DNA of 64,000 nucleotides from Gnetum montanum (GCA_015680685.1 MNCI01013699.1:206310-270309), one strand, 5' to 3'; positions 24,433-36,108 are shown, counted from the stretch's first letter. A program made the numbers and translations. Notes: generated by a model from the letters alone, not told the origin.

Positions 24433-26280
24433 TATGACATTCAAAAATGTCAGTGACTGGAACACCAAGAGGTTTATGTGCGTATAGCCTAACCTCGAAT
24501 CCATGTGAGGGCCATGCTAGGGAAAATGGAAATGAGGTGCCCTAAATAGTCTGGTTGATCAAACAAGGACTTACGTGGTATAACAATAATCATTTGTAAA
24601 AAGGGTTTTAGTGAGTTAAGCGTGGGAGCCAAGATAATGAGCAAGAATGTAACGTAACGTTAATATGCAAACGTGTATCGGCAGTAGAAGAAAATGCAAG
24701 TGTAATGTTTAAAAATTTTGAAAAAAATGCTAAGAAAATAGAACCAAAGTGTGAAGGTGGAGAAATGCACCGCTCGAAGATCGAGGAGTGTAACTTTTGA
24801 TTAAACAATGTGAAACTAGTATACGATGTCAGACAAGCATAGCGGCAATGTAGTAGTGTGGTCACAATCTCTAGGACATCACAGATGTAGTGCTAGTAGC
24901 TGCAAGAAAGGCTAGGACTGCTAGGTTGAAAATCATCAAGCTCTACTGGTGCAAGGAAAGACTGCACTACGGTACTTGCCAAGGTGTCAAGCTTGGGTGC
25001 TCAGATGTGAAAGTAGTGAAGATGCAAGGAATGCTTAAATGCTAAATGCTCAAATGATTTGCCAACCCCTAAAATGCTAAATATGGGGGTATTTATAGGG
25101 CTAGGGTTGATGTGAGATGCTGGTTGATTTCCATATGGCCTAGGTGCCATGTGGTGAGTGTGGAAAGGTCACGCTAACATGTTACACTCAAAGTGTTATG
25201 CTATGCATAACAGGAATGGGAACCCAGAGACTGCCAAACTATGACCACACCATCCAAACTACATGTGCCAGAGTCTAAGAGACTACCATGCACCTACAAA
25301 TAGTGTCAAAACAAATGCAACTTGGAGTCTACACTCCAAGACTACATCTTCCCCTTCTTTCGAGTAGGGTCAAGCATAGGGACAATTTTGGGGATCAATG
25401 GAGGGTGCAAAAGCAAGGCAAACTACTAATCTTGGCACTAGAGAGACGTCGAAGCTAAAATGAAGGTTGATGCTGAGTTCTAGGAGCTACTAGAGGCTTT
25501 CAAAGGCATTTTTCACATGTCAAGCTATCTACGCTGCACAGTGTCATAGAGCATAGCATGAACACTTAGTAAAATTTTGCAAATTTTGACTTGCTACACC
25601 TATCACACTGTCTACGGTGCACAGCGTAGCATGCATACTTTGATAAATTTTGATAAAAGTTGCAATGTTCCTTCATGGCACACTGACCACACTGTAAGGT
25701 GTAGTAGGACTACCAACCTTGGAAGTCAAAACATTATCAAATGCATCTTCCATGTCTAAATAGCTTGATAGATCTTTGCCCAACACTTTTGCAAAATTTG
25801 GCCCTAAAACTTGTGTCAAGCTTGCTATGCTATGCAATGTAGATAGTGTGACAACCTGAAAGATAGAAAATTTTCCAAACTATTTCTTCCATGCTAAGCA
25901 CCCTTGACAGACTCTAGCCTGGTACTTGGGTGAACTAGCAACTAGGACATGTGTCAAGCTGAGCAAGCTAGAGAGCATAGTAAGCTTGATAGTTTGAGAG
26001 ATAGAAAATTTTCCAAAATATTTGGTCCATCCCAAGCAACCCTTGACCGCTTTTGGCTTTCCATTTATGCAGACTGGCCATGGAAGTGTATGCTACACTA
26101 GCTGTGCTATGGAGTGTAGTAGGCAGACTTAGAAAAATTTTGCAAAAATTAGGACTTCAAGGGTGCTATGTTGTCTACGCTGCACAATGTGACACCAAAC
26201 TTAGAAAAATTTTGCCCATGTTTTGACACTTAAATAAATATGCCATTAAACTACAGGAGCCCAAAATTGGTGGTGTTTCA
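24433..26280 (-). repeat. 5' LTR of element C
   Basis: 1848 bp, collinear with 7810-9642, with about one difference in ten positions in sampled stretches. Its plus-strand left end has decayed from TGTGACG to TATGACA. Its right end, TGGTGTTTCA, is followed by the target duplication GTCAT. Confidence 0.9.
25090..25097 (-). promoter_or_regulatory. TATA box of the element C 5' LTR
   Basis: TATAAATA on the minus strand within GCCCTATAAATACCCCC, about 1.18 kb inside the LTR. The other LTR has the same box at 8464-8471. It supports the minus orientation and puts the transcription start near 25060. Confidence 0.75.
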
Positions 26281-26285
26281 GTCAT

Positions 26286-26331
26286 GAGATTGAAGGCCTC
26301 CAATGTTGGCAGTCCCAAACGGTCACCAACA
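26286..26331 (+). repeat. Last 46 bp of the element B 5' LTR
   Basis: After the duplicated GTCAT the sequence resumes as the end of B's LTR: GAGATTGAAGGCCTCCAATG ... CACCAACA. It matches 36180-36225 and completes the repeat interrupted at 7809. Confidence 0.9.
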
Positions 26332-26687
26332 GTTCTTTTATAGCTAGAAGCAGGGCTAAAAATTTGTCCTCTAAGTTCATAAGCCTGATAATCCTATCAC
26401 ACCAACAATTCTTTTGTTGCTAGGAGAGCTTAAAAATTTGATACTATTTTAAGTTCATAACCAAATAGATTGATAGTTTGGAAGATTTCAAAGGTTCCAA
26501 AGAAATTCTTGATTATAAGACTAGTTATTCATCAGAAGAAGAACAGAATAAGGTCCTTCAGTTTGGAACAATTAGTGGAGTAAGGACCAAAAGGATAAGA
26601 AGATCACCCTTTCTATCTAGTTTATTAGTCTAAAAGAGAAGGTCAAAGAAGTATAAGAGTTCAACAATCAAAACAAATTCTAATAGG
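26332..26687 (+). other. 5' leader of element B
   Basis: Untranslated region between the LTR end and gag. The expected primer site begins GTTCTTTTATAGCTAGAAGC; I cannot assign a tRNA. No gene seen. Confidence 0.5.
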
Positions 26688-27800
26688 ATGGCAAATCCTT
26701 GGCAAAGAGTTACACCATTAGGATTTCAAAACTACAACAATATTCCTAAGATAGTTTACAAATATTTGCATGAGCCTTGTATTCCAAGAAAAGCTTACTT
26801 AGTTGAGGAGTACATTCACTTATTTGAGTTAGCTTTAGATCATGCAAATATTCAACATCAAGATCAAGCTTGTAGGTTGTTTGTAGCAAATTTAAAGGAT
26901 ATGGCTTAGATTTGGCATTCAAATTTGCCAAGAAATAGTATCACAAGTTGGGATGATATGAAAAGTCTTTTCTTGGCCTAGTTTGCCAATCAATTGGGTC
27001 AACAAAAACTGTACTATGGGCTAGTACAAGAAAAGAAAGAAGTTAAAGAGTTGATTAGAGATTTCAACATTAAATTTCAATGAATTTTTGGGCTCTTTCA
27101 AAGATAATATAGACCATCAGATGAAATGCTTAAAGATACTTATCTTAAGGCTATGAATCCCACTATTTCAATCTAGTTGAGAAGGACTCCAAACTTGATA
27201 ACATTGAATGACTACTTTAGTGAAGCTATAAATTTAGAAAAATAGTTGAATTTAAGTCATGAAGAGATTATTACAACTCAAAAAAGAGAAGAGAAAATGA
27301 TGATTCCTATGCAAGATTTTGCTCAACTTAAAGCTTTATCAGGGCCATCTCGTGTTAAGACAAAGTAAGAGTCTCAAAGAAAAGAATCTAAAAAAGAACA
27401 GTTAATGAGAGACTTGTCCAACAAAATAGTGAAACTAGAGAAAGCATTGGAAAAAGTTAAAGTCAAGGAGGAAAAGAAAAATAGAAAACATAAGCATCAA
27501 AATACTAAGTTAGTAGAAGATGATGATGAGAGTGATGTTCTTATGTCTAACTTCCTTGATATGAATTAGATAATGAGCTATCTAGTGTTCATTATGCAAG
27601 CAAATCTTCTAATAATAGATCTAGTCACACCTCTTCTCTATCAAGTTCTAAAGAGGATATATCCTTAGATGAAGATTGTAACAACAATGAGGAAAATGGG
27701 TATAATATTTGATCAAAGGAAGGTTAAGTACTTCTAGGCCTCCAAACATTATTTCTAATCCATCCACTAAGAGAAAGATTTTTAAACCAAGTAGAAGAGA
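26688..27800 (+). pseudogene. Gag of element B
   Basis: From the ATG at 26688 (MANPWQRVTPLGFQNYNN) the frame gives a gag-like helical protein: PRKAYLVEEYIHLFELALDH, then SWDDMKSLFLA and LYYGLVQEKKEVKELIRDFN, a linker NDYFSEAINLEK, and a Lys/Glu-rich, probably coiled-coil stretch (about 27360-27500: KKEQLMRDLSNKIVKLEKAL). No zinc knuckle was found. The frame is the same as that of protease and reverse transcriptase downstream, so gag-pol was probably one long ORF. It is interrupted by at least eight stops, mostly TAG, and later by frame changes around 27600-27800. Confidence 0.8.
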
Positions 27801-28067
27801 GAAAAATAAAAGTAGAGGATCAAATAGAGCAAAGTACTCAAAATTAGACTTTTAATAAATGGATGAAGAAACAAAGCTTTTATGGAGATGGAGAATATGA
27901 TTTGATTAAATATCTTAAACATGTTAGGATAAATATCAACATATATCAATTACTACAAATAGGAGATTAGCAGAGAAAGGCTTTAGAGATCATTAAACGT
28001 AAAAAGAGAGTTGGAGAGTCAAAATTAAGCTATGTATCTAACATGGATAAGATAGAAAAAACTGGCT

Positions 28068-28604
28068 ATGATTTTACTCCTGATAAAGAAGCTCCTCCTC
28101 TTTCTTTCTTTCTTTCTTTTTTTGATAATGCAGCTAAAGGACAAATATCTTCACAATTGTTTAGTTGATTCCAAAGCTACATCTACTATTATGCCATTGT
28201 CTATATGCAAAAAACTTGGTTTGATTCCTAAAAAATCAAATAAAAAGATGTTTTAAGTGGACAAGAGCAAAGTGAAGGTTGTAGGTTAGCTACCCAATGT
28301 TTTAGTAGAAACTGCTTCTGAACCTCGTATCAAAAGTAGAGTAACTATTCAAGTGGTAGACATACCATATTCACATAGTCTTTTGTTGAGTAGAAGTTGG
28401 AGTAAGAATTTCTCAGGTTCCATATCAATGGATTACTCACATATGTGGCTACCTTGGAAAGGAGCACCAAATCAAATATACATTTATAGTAAGCCTTTGA
28501 TGAATGAAAACAATACCTCAAATGGAAAGAATAAGGCCATTGAAACAAGAGCTTTTGAAATCAAAATTTTCATACTTCAAGAAGTTGATAACTTGGAGAA
28601 ATAA
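28068..28604 (+). pseudogene. Aspartic protease of element B
   Basis: The frame gives KYLHNCLVDSKATSTIMPLSICKKLGL, a clear aspartic protease block in which the active-site DSG reads DSK. It then reads RVTIQVVDIPYSHSLLLSRSWSKNF and MDYSHMWLPWKG, matching the second protease block of Ty3/gypsy (LLLxRxW). One stop at about 28256 splits the domain. The changed Gly and the stop make it inactive. It is followed in the same frame, across a stop at 28602, by an RNase H. Confidence 0.8.
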
Positions 28605-28611
28605 GAATCTC

Positions 28612-29045
28612 AAGATGAGAGCGAATGGGAACTATACTTTAATGGTTCTTTTAATTCCAAAGGTGCAAGAGCTAGAGTAGTTCTAGTAAAGAATAATTCC
28701 CAAAAAATAGTGAAGGCAATTCATCTATCTTTTCCTTGCATGAATACAAAGGTTGACTATGAAGCTCTGAGTATTGAAACTAAAATAGCATTGAAAAAAG
28801 GAATCAAGGTAATCACCCTAAAGGGAGACTTAAGATTAGTTTGTGAATAGATTAAAGGTAATTGTGTAGTAAAAAGCTCCTTCTTGCAACCCTATAAATA
28901 GCTTGTCTACAAAATGCTAGATTAGTTTCATCACTACCAAATAGAACATATAGGTAGAAAAGACAATTATATAGCAAATAATTTGGCAAAGGTAGCTTCA
29001 TCATTAGATCTGAAAAAGATAGAAGGGTATGAAGGGGTAATAGTT
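28612..29045 (+). pseudogene. Plant-type RNase H located between protease and reverse transcriptase in element B
   Basis: In the frame of protease and reverse transcriptase: WELYFNGSFNSKGARARVVL (first catalytic Asp replaced by Asn), VDYEALSIETKIALKKGI (catalytic Glu region), VITLKGDLRLVCE (second Asp present), and EHIGRKDNYIANNLAKVAS (final Asp replaced by Asn). This is the four-block pattern of plant-type RNase H, as in Tat elements, where the domain normally follows the gypsy RNase H and precedes integrase. Here it precedes reverse transcriptase. Element B still has a gypsy RNase H after reverse transcriptase (30340-30640). There are four in-frame TAG codons. Confidence 0.75.
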
Positions 29046-30330
29046 GAGAAAGAACATTAGCCATTAGTACCAAATAACATAAAGCATTTACAAGTATTAG
29101 AAGATGATGATAAATTGCTTAGATTCTTGAGAAATAAACAAGAATTTAAAAGTCAAATCATACCTAAAACAGCATCAAGATTTAAGAAAAAATCTATTCC
29201 CAAAAAGGTGATTTATTATGAACATGAGTTTAGCAAAAATTGGGTTACCAAAAAATATATACAATATCCAAATGATCAAGCTTATGAAGCAATAAATTTT
29301 GGGTCTACAAAGATACCAAAGATGTTAAATGTCACAAAGGAAAGAGATTCAATTTTTTAGAAAAATTTATTATTACTCTAGAAAAATAATTTAGAAAATT
29401 TTTCTTGGTCTTATGATGATCTTAAAACTTTTTGACCAGATGTGATGACAAATAAAATTCCTTTGATAAATAGTTGTAAGATAGTTAAACAAAAATAAAG
29501 GAAACTTAATCCATCATTTGAGCTAGCCATGGAAACTAAGATCAAGAAGTTATTGCAAGCCTGAATCATATATCCTGTTTAATACTCAACATGGCTTGCT
29601 AATCTTGTTCTAGTAAGGAAGAAGAATGGTGATATTAGGCTTTGTGTGAATTTTAGAAATTTGAATGAAGCTTCAAAAAAAGATAAATATCCACTTCCTA
29701 GAATTGATGAACTATTGATCAAAAAATCAAGTTGTCAAGTATACTCTTTCCTAGATGGTTTTTCAAGCTATATTTAAATCATGGTAGATAAGGGTGATAG
29801 ATATAAAATAACATTAATTACCAAGTGGGAACCTTTCACTTACCAAAGAATGCCATTTGGATTATCACATGCTAGAGCTACTTTTCAAAGAGCAATGGAT
29901 TTAGCCTTTAAAGGTTTAATAAGTGAGTTCATTTTGGTTTATTTAGATGATATCACCATCTTTTCAAAAAGAAAGGAAGATCATATTGGTCATATTCAAT
30001 AAGGATTTGACAAATGTTGTGAGTATGGTATTTCATTAAATCCTAAGAAATGTATCTTTGAGGTTAAAACTAGAAGTTTACTAGGCCATGTAATCTATCA
30101 AGAAGGAATTGCTATAGATAATTCCCTAATACAAGTAGTACAGAATATTGAGCATCCTACAAGTAAAAAGTCTTTTAGAACTTTCTTTGGAAAGATAAAT
30201 TTGGTTAAGAAATTCATCCCTGGATTCATTGAAATTACTAAACCATTGATACATATGCTAAAGAAAGATGTCCTAGTAGAGAAAACGCCATAATCAAATA
30301 GAGCTTTAGTAGAAATTAAAAAATCCATTC
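29046..30330 (+). pseudogene. Reverse transcriptase of element B
   Basis: After a linker (PNNIKHLQVLEDDDKLLRF..., 29046-29400) the frame gives a full Ty3/gypsy reverse transcriptase: STWLANLVLVRKKNGDIRLC, VNFRNLNEASKKDKYPLPRI, SFLDGFSSY, FTYQRMPFGLSHARATFQRA and FILVYLDDITIFSK with an intact YLDD (about 29938-29950). The thumb follows: LGHVIYQEGIAIDNSLIQVV and KSFRTFFGKINLVKKFIPGF. The catalytic core is preserved, but stops occur at about 29563, 29579, 29776 and 30001, several where glutamine is usual. The protein would copy element RNA; this copy cannot be made as one chain. Confidence 0.92.
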
Positions 30331-30669
30331 AAGAAGCTCAATACTTGGTAAAACCAAAATTGAAAGAAGACTTCTGGTTATATGCTTTTTCTTTAAATGA
30401 GTCAGTTGCAGCCATTTTAACTCAAAGAGATAGTAGTCAGGATGAACCGATTGGATTTTTTAGATATCAATTGAAAGGTTCAGAGCAAAATTATTTAGAC
30501 TTAGAGAAATAGCATTCATAGTCATTAAGGCACTTCAACATTTCAAATATTACTTGGAAAACTCATTAGTTCACATTATGCTAATAGAGCCTATAGTTAA
30601 ACTATTCTTAACCCAAAATGAAATTAGATTAAAAAGAGGAAAGTGACTTATAAAACTTCAAAATTTTAT
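30331..30669 (+). pseudogene. Gypsy-type RNase H of element B
   Basis: Directly after reverse transcriptase in the same frame: LKEDFWLYAFSLNESVAAILTQRD, then DEPIGFF followed by LKGSEQNYLDLEK, the expected RNase H blocks. The first catalytic residue position reads Ala-Phe-Ser, so Asp is probably lost. The frame then breaks near 30510, and the end of the domain is only readable in other frames. Confidence 0.75.
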
Positions 30670-31810
30670 ATTTTCATCAGAAATGTGCAAAACCATTAAA
30701 GAAATGGGATTAGCCAAGTTAATGGCTATAGATAATGAAGTATGTGTGCTTAAGACTCATGAGGGAAACTGGTATGATGAAATTCTAGAATTCCTTGATA
30801 CACAAAAGATTCTAAATAACTTAATTGCAAGTTAGAAAAGAGCTTTGTTCAAAAAGGTAAATAAATTTATGATTAAATATGGAATCTTATATAAAAAGGA
30901 TTTCAGAGTTTTATTGCAATGTGTTTACAATGATCAAATTGGTTGTGTCTTAGAACAATTCTATGATCATTCTAATTTGTTTTATGAGTCCCCTAAGTCT
31001 ACTATGCAACATATACTTTGTTATGGTTTCTATTGGCCTAGTATGTACCAAGATATTACTTCAAGGATTTAAAGATGTTACAAATGTTAGATTCATGGGT
31101 CAAAAATCAAAAAGGCTATAGCTCCCTTAAAATCGATAATTGTGGATAGACCATTTTAGCAATGGGGATTAGATTTTATTGGCATAATTACTCCTTCAAG
31201 AGCTAGACATAAGCTTATTCTCACAACTACTAATTACTTTACCAAATGATCTAAAGCAAAGGCTCTACAGAAAAGTTTAACATCAAATGTGATAAGTTCT
31301 TGAAGATGAGATTCTAAGTCGTTTTGGTCTACTTGAAGTATTGGTATCCAATAATGAACCTGCTTTTTAATTTGAAGAATTTATAATATGGGCATCAGGA
31401 AAATCCACCTTTCTATGTTCTTCTTCAAATTATTATCCTCAAGGGAATGGCTTAGCTAAATCTACAAATAAAAACTTACTTCCCACATTAAAAAGTTAAT
31501 GGATGGAAATCCAGGAAATTGGATCTATTACTTGCAATCTACATTATGGAATGACCATATTAGATTTAAGAAGGCTATTGGAATGTCAGCTTATAACTTA
31601 GTTTATGGTTTACCTACTAGAATTACAAACAAGATTATAAGTTTGGCCTCAGATTTTGTGCAAAAGTATAGTGAGAAAACTAATAAAGATAAAAGTTTCA
31701 TGACTTTGTTCATCAAAAGATAAGCTGAAATGGATAAGGCTAAAGATAATTTGTTAAAGAATACTTCTCAAGTCAAAAGTGGTTTGATAGAAAGGCTTTG
31801 AAAAGAACTT
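30670..31810 (+). pseudogene. Integrase of element B
   Basis: In a shifted frame from 30845: the zinc-binding region HSNLFYESPKSTMQH ... CYGFYWPSMYQDI ... RCYKC, then QWGLDFIGIITPSRARHKLI with the first catalytic Asp, VLVSNNEPAF (Asn in place of the second Asp), and a YYPQGNG-type motif after which the expected Glu is not visible. Next come IGMSAYNLVYGLPTRI (31583-31630) and a Lys-rich tail to about 31800. No chromodomain is seen. At least six stops and several frameshifts. Confidence 0.83.
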
Positions 31811-32468
31811 TGAAAGTAAGTGATCTTGTATTATTATGGAATATGAAGAAGCCAAATAAGTTTTCAGCAATATGGACTAGTCCATTTCTAATCAAGAAAT
31901 AATTATCAGAGGACACGTATAAGTTATCAACATTAAGTGGGATGGAATTGTAGTTTCCATATAATGTTTTATACATAAAAATTACTTTGGGCAACTGCCC
32001 ACATCTTAAAATTATATATATATAGTAATATATGTACATATGTAACTATAATAATATTTAGTATACATAGTAGTAAGTAATAATCTTATATAGTAGTAAT
32101 ATAAATAATAAATAATAAATATACATATTTCTATAATATGTAACCATAGCATGTATATCCTATATGTATGCTTAGATAAGTCTATATAATATTATAAAAA
32201 CATATATACGTTAGAGTACTAGTTTTAAAAATATTTAATTTAAAGTGTTAGTTAAATTATTAAATTTTATATTATCTTAAGTAATCATTACATGTGATGT
32301 GTGTAAGTGGAGTGATGGTTAGATAACTACTTAGTGGTGAATTACTTTCAACAACCAAATAGTGGAATTTGAATTAGCCAACTGTATGATGATGGAAACT
32401 AAATAAGTGTTGACTAAGCGGAAAAGTTGGTTAGTAGAATTGGTGGGAATTTCAAATTTACCTTACAG
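31811..32468 (+). other. AT-rich region after integrase in element B
   Basis: The integrase C-terminal tail fades out by about 31980. From about 31995 to 32290 the sequence is extremely AT-rich, with many TATATA and TAATAA runs. No gene seen. It ends at the TATA box before the small ORF. Confidence 0.5.
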
Positions 32469-32476
32469 TATATAAG
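32469..32476 (+). promoter_or_regulatory. TATA-like box ahead of the small ORF in element B
   Basis: TATATAAG in CAGTATATAAGGATATG, 67 bp upstream of the ATG at 32543. The surrounding sequence is not LTR-derived. Its position suggests a separate transcript for the downstream ORF. Confidence 0.4.
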
Positions 32477-32542
32477 GATATGTGAATTGCTTAGAAATAC
32501 ATCATTTCTCAATTCAAAACTTAAGTGTAAAGGGCAAGTGAA

Positions 32543-33050
32543 ATGTTTAAGTGTGAGGTAGAAAAATTGTTCTTAGAGAGAGAGCAACAAGAAGGTCTTT
32601 TATCCCATATGTTACGAGATGCTACTCATAGCATGTATTCAAAGCCCAATATAAGGGAACTACCCATGCAGCATCTAGTGAAAGTCCTTTCTCACTTTGG
32701 CTTTCAAATGAGTTTAGATTTCTCACTTGTGACCTTTCTATACATTCCAATGTTTGGGGTAGCTTTCATGAATGCACCATCAAAGATGAGTACCAAGGAG
32801 AGTCCACTAAAGATGATTCTTAGGGAGAGGCTTTCATGTCTTAAGACACAGAAGCAACTAGTTGAGAAAACCTCAAAAATCAGTAGCCAAAGAGTTGGAT
32901 GAAAAATAAGCAAAGATAGTTGTTGAAGACAAAGGTGAAGACTAAGTTAAGGCTTCAACTAGGCAAGAAGAAGAAAGAAAAGCATTCATCACAACTAAAA
33001 TTACATATGAAAGGGTTATGGATATGAGAATCCCTAAAAGATTTACTTAA
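32543..33050 (+). CDS. Accessory ORF at the 3' end of element B, function unknown
   Basis: From the ATG at 32543 an uninterrupted frame runs 119 codons to 32902 (MFKCEVEKLFLEREQQEGLL...). Beyond about 32870 the reading seems to continue in another frame to about 33050, with KSVAKELDEK and RKAFITTKITYERVMDMRIP, so a frameshift is likely and the original protein was about 165-170 residues. It is charged and mostly helical in appearance, with no signal peptide, membrane segment or domain I recognise. It lies between integrase and the polypurine tract (about 33233-33250) and is preceded by a TATA-like box. Its N-terminal part lacks stops while gag and pol of the same element have dozens, but at 119 codons that may be chance. 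Confidence 0.45.
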
Positions 33051-35029
33051 ACTATCATTTTCCAACCTATGAAATAGTTTGTATGATATTGTGTTTGTAT
33101 AGTTTCCTAAGTTTTATAAGGAATTAGGTTTTTATTTCGTCAACCTTAAGTTTGATAGAAGTTTTGTTCAAAAAAGTTTTCTATTTTTCTATGTAAAAAT
33201 CTTTCCAATAAAATTATTTTCTCAATTGATGTGCTAACAGGGGGTAAGAAATGTTGTCACATTTACATCATATTTATGGAGTAGATTTTATGAGATAAGA
33301 TTAAGAAATAAAATCACCCAATCTAGCTTCTCAAAGATGACTAGAAAATAAGAGTTAAATTATTTATTTTAAAAGGGGCAATGATGAGAAGCATGATGGA
33401 GAAATGTGTTAAAGGAAAAGTTCTCTTTATATAGGTGTGCCCATTTTGAGTTCATAATTTCATAAGCATGGAATTAATAAAAGCTTAGTAAGGTGTTTTT
33501 AGCCTAAGTTATGAAGAAATTGTGGTTTTCCCATGTGTAATGATGGAGGTGAAATTTGAGAATTAATTTGGAAATTGCACAAAGGTTCACTTGCAATTGT
33601 ATCTCTATTGGTTCTTACATTATGTCAGTTTATCAATTTTAGTGTAGTGGTAAATTAGATGTTCCAAGGAATAATAAAATTAAGTGGATAAATTTGTGCA
33701 TCCATTTTCCCTAGAAATATGCAATAAACTCTGTGAAAAACTAACGAATAACTTCATCACGTGAAAATCCATTGTTATGTTGTAAATTCCAATCTATAGT
33801 GATTTCCAAATGATGGCAAAGAATTAAGTTGCAAAGCTACGAATCCTAAATGAAACAAAGAGAATATACCCAATTGAAGTGCTCAGTAGCATTTGATAAA
33901 TTGTTGGTAGAGCAAGGTCGTAATTTTGACACAAAATTAACAAGATTCTTGTTAAAAGGTGTTGAAAATAATTAACAAAATTGCCTAAAAGTTCATCAAT
34001 ATTCTAAGAAAAAACCCTTGCCACAAAAGAAATTATGCAATATGAAATGCAGCAACAAACAAATGAAAATTCAAAATTTTTAGAAGAACAGAAGCTCAAC
34101 AACTATGCAAAGAAGTAGATCTATATGAATCGGTGCTCCAAGGAAAATAATCATGCTAAACCTACAGGCATCAGTAATTTAACATATTGAAAAAAAAAAG
34201 CCCTAAGGCAAAAACTACCAAATATTGGAAAATTGTAGGTTCAAGAACCCTAAATAAAGGGTATCCATCATGGCATTTTTCGATGGTAGCACCTGATATT
34301 TGAAAGGCAACTCCTCTCCTACCACCCACGCATGAGTTCCACTTTATAAGGGATCATGTGGCCACAAGGCATTGACACAATGAAACCAAAATAGGGCTTA
34401 AATCTATGATTTCTTCTTTGCGCTAGAGGTAGTAGTTATAGAGCAACACCAAGTAGTAATGAGTGTAGAGACCAAGGGTGACACTAGTAGAAGTGCCATG
34501 CCCAAACCACAGTATTAGAATCCAAAAGCAAGAAATGTAGGACACACAAGGAACGTGCGCAATGGAGGCAACACAACAAATGGCATGATAGCCACGAAGA
34601 AAAACATCAATGTGAGACACATCAAATACAAACCACGTATATTAAGGTTATGTGACCTCAATAATGATTTTATTTTAAAACAAAAGAGAATTAGCACAAA
34701 CAAGAAACTAAGCTTTATTTAAATTACAACAAATATTTTTTAAAAAAAGGAGGTTTGTGATTTCAAAATGGAAGAATTTATAATCATTTAATAAATATAA
34801 CTTTACTTTTTTCAAATTAAAAATTTTCAATGGAAGTTATAGTCTTCCATGAAGGTTATAAATAGATCTCCTTATATTTGTAAGGTTGTAATTAATAAGA
34901 AGACACTTACCAACTATGGCTTATTTTTCTCTTAGAAGTTATAACTTCTTAAGGAAGTTATGAATAAATTCCCTAGATATTTGTAATATCCTTAACTTCT
35001 CATGATTATTATAACTACCCTAAGTTCAC

Positions 35030-35038
35030 TATAAAAGG
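35030..35038 (+). promoter_or_regulatory. TATA box of the element B LTR
   Basis: TATAAAAGG, about 1.78 kb into the LTR, followed by GCCTTCAAAGGTAGAATTTAAA. The corresponding site in the 5' LTR (6703-6711) reads TATACAAGG. B-type LTR fragments at 43450-44814 and 53290-54772 have the same context. Confidence 0.7.
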
Positions 35039-36005
35039 GCCTTCAAAGGTAGAATTTAAAAAAGAGGATTTTGGGAAAAAGAAAATTGAAGATTACTTGT
35101 AAGATGGCTTGCTAAATACATTAATTCGATTACTTTGTTTTAATCTTGTGATTTCATTCCTTTCCATTTTTTTTAGTTACTTAGCTAATGGTTTCGTGCT
35201 TGGCATTTAATTTTGGGATTTTTCCTAGGTTGCTTTTATTGCTCTATTTTTGCACACTATTAAACTTCTATTAAGATTTGCCATAAAGAGCTTTTGTTGT
35301 TGAAAAGCCTATAGAGCAATTTAATACTAATAACTTGATGAAATTGTTTATTTTGAGCATAGAGAATCTATTTAAATATTTGGTATTTTGAGATAAATGA
35401 AATAGCTTCATTATTTTAAAGTGTATTTCCTTGGTATTTCAATCCTAAAATTGTCAAATTTTTGAAGGCTCTATTGAATGAAATCTTTGACAACTATTAA
35501 CTAGACAAAATAGAGACTCGTACTTTGTCATTTACACAACATTTTTGATAGTATAATAAGATTGTCTTTATGAAATTGCTTATTGAGCTCAAAGGGTTTG
35601 AATAATTCATAGTTAGATTGAATTGGAATAGGTTTATTGCGAAGTGTTTTCTCATGTCAATTTATCTTGCTTAAATATTAGAGATTTCATGCAAATATGC
35701 TTTCTTTTCTTTCTCTTTCTAAGTTCATTAATTCTCACTCTATTTCTGATTTTCTTGTGGAATTTTCTCTCTGGGGGAAATTAGGAGTAAATTCGTAGAA
35801 TTTTGCTCAAATGTTTTTGCAAAGTTTTATTTGTTACAAGTAACATACTATAGGGACTATATAGACTAAGTGATTGGACAAAATAGGAATCACCAAAACT
35901 CATAGTATTTGACAAAGATAGCTAATCTCTTTTATGATAGTGGATTACAATTTCATACATAACCCAACCATTTCAACATTTGCAATAGCAAACACATACC
36001 CATGA

Positions 36006-36108
36006 CTAGTTCGTTTCATAACTAATGAGTCTATTTGGAGGTATCTAGTCCTTGGTNCTAGTTCGTTTCATAACTAATGAGTCTATTTGGAGGTATCTAG
36101 TCCTTGGT
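36006..36108. other. Assembly join: one N flanked by a perfect 51-bp direct repeat
   Basis: Bases 36006-36056 and 36058-36108 are identical, separated by a single N at 36057. The other B LTR (about 7695-7745) and the LTR fragment at 43450-44814 have this segment once. This is best explained by two contigs whose overlapping ends were placed side by side. Confidence 0.9.

Larger units (their letters stand above)
7810..26280 (-). mobile_element. Element C: 18.5-kb Tat/Ogre-like Ty3/gypsy retrotransposon nested in element B
   Basis: It is bounded by LTRs 7810-9642 and 24433-26280 and flanked by a perfect 5-bp target duplication GTCAT (7805-7809 and 26281-26285). Three signals show minus orientation: gag, protease, reverse transcriptase, RNase H and integrase are all read on the minus strand from high to low coordinate; the minus strand has the purine tract AAAAAAGAGGGGCC just before the LTR at 9642; and TATAAATA lies in the minus-strand U3. 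Two RNase H domains, the second of plant type before integrase, are the hallmark of the Tat lineage. The large size, a gap between protease and reverse transcriptase, and tandem repeats near the 3' end resemble Ogre. A multi-exon gene lies antisense in that gap. Confidence 0.93.
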
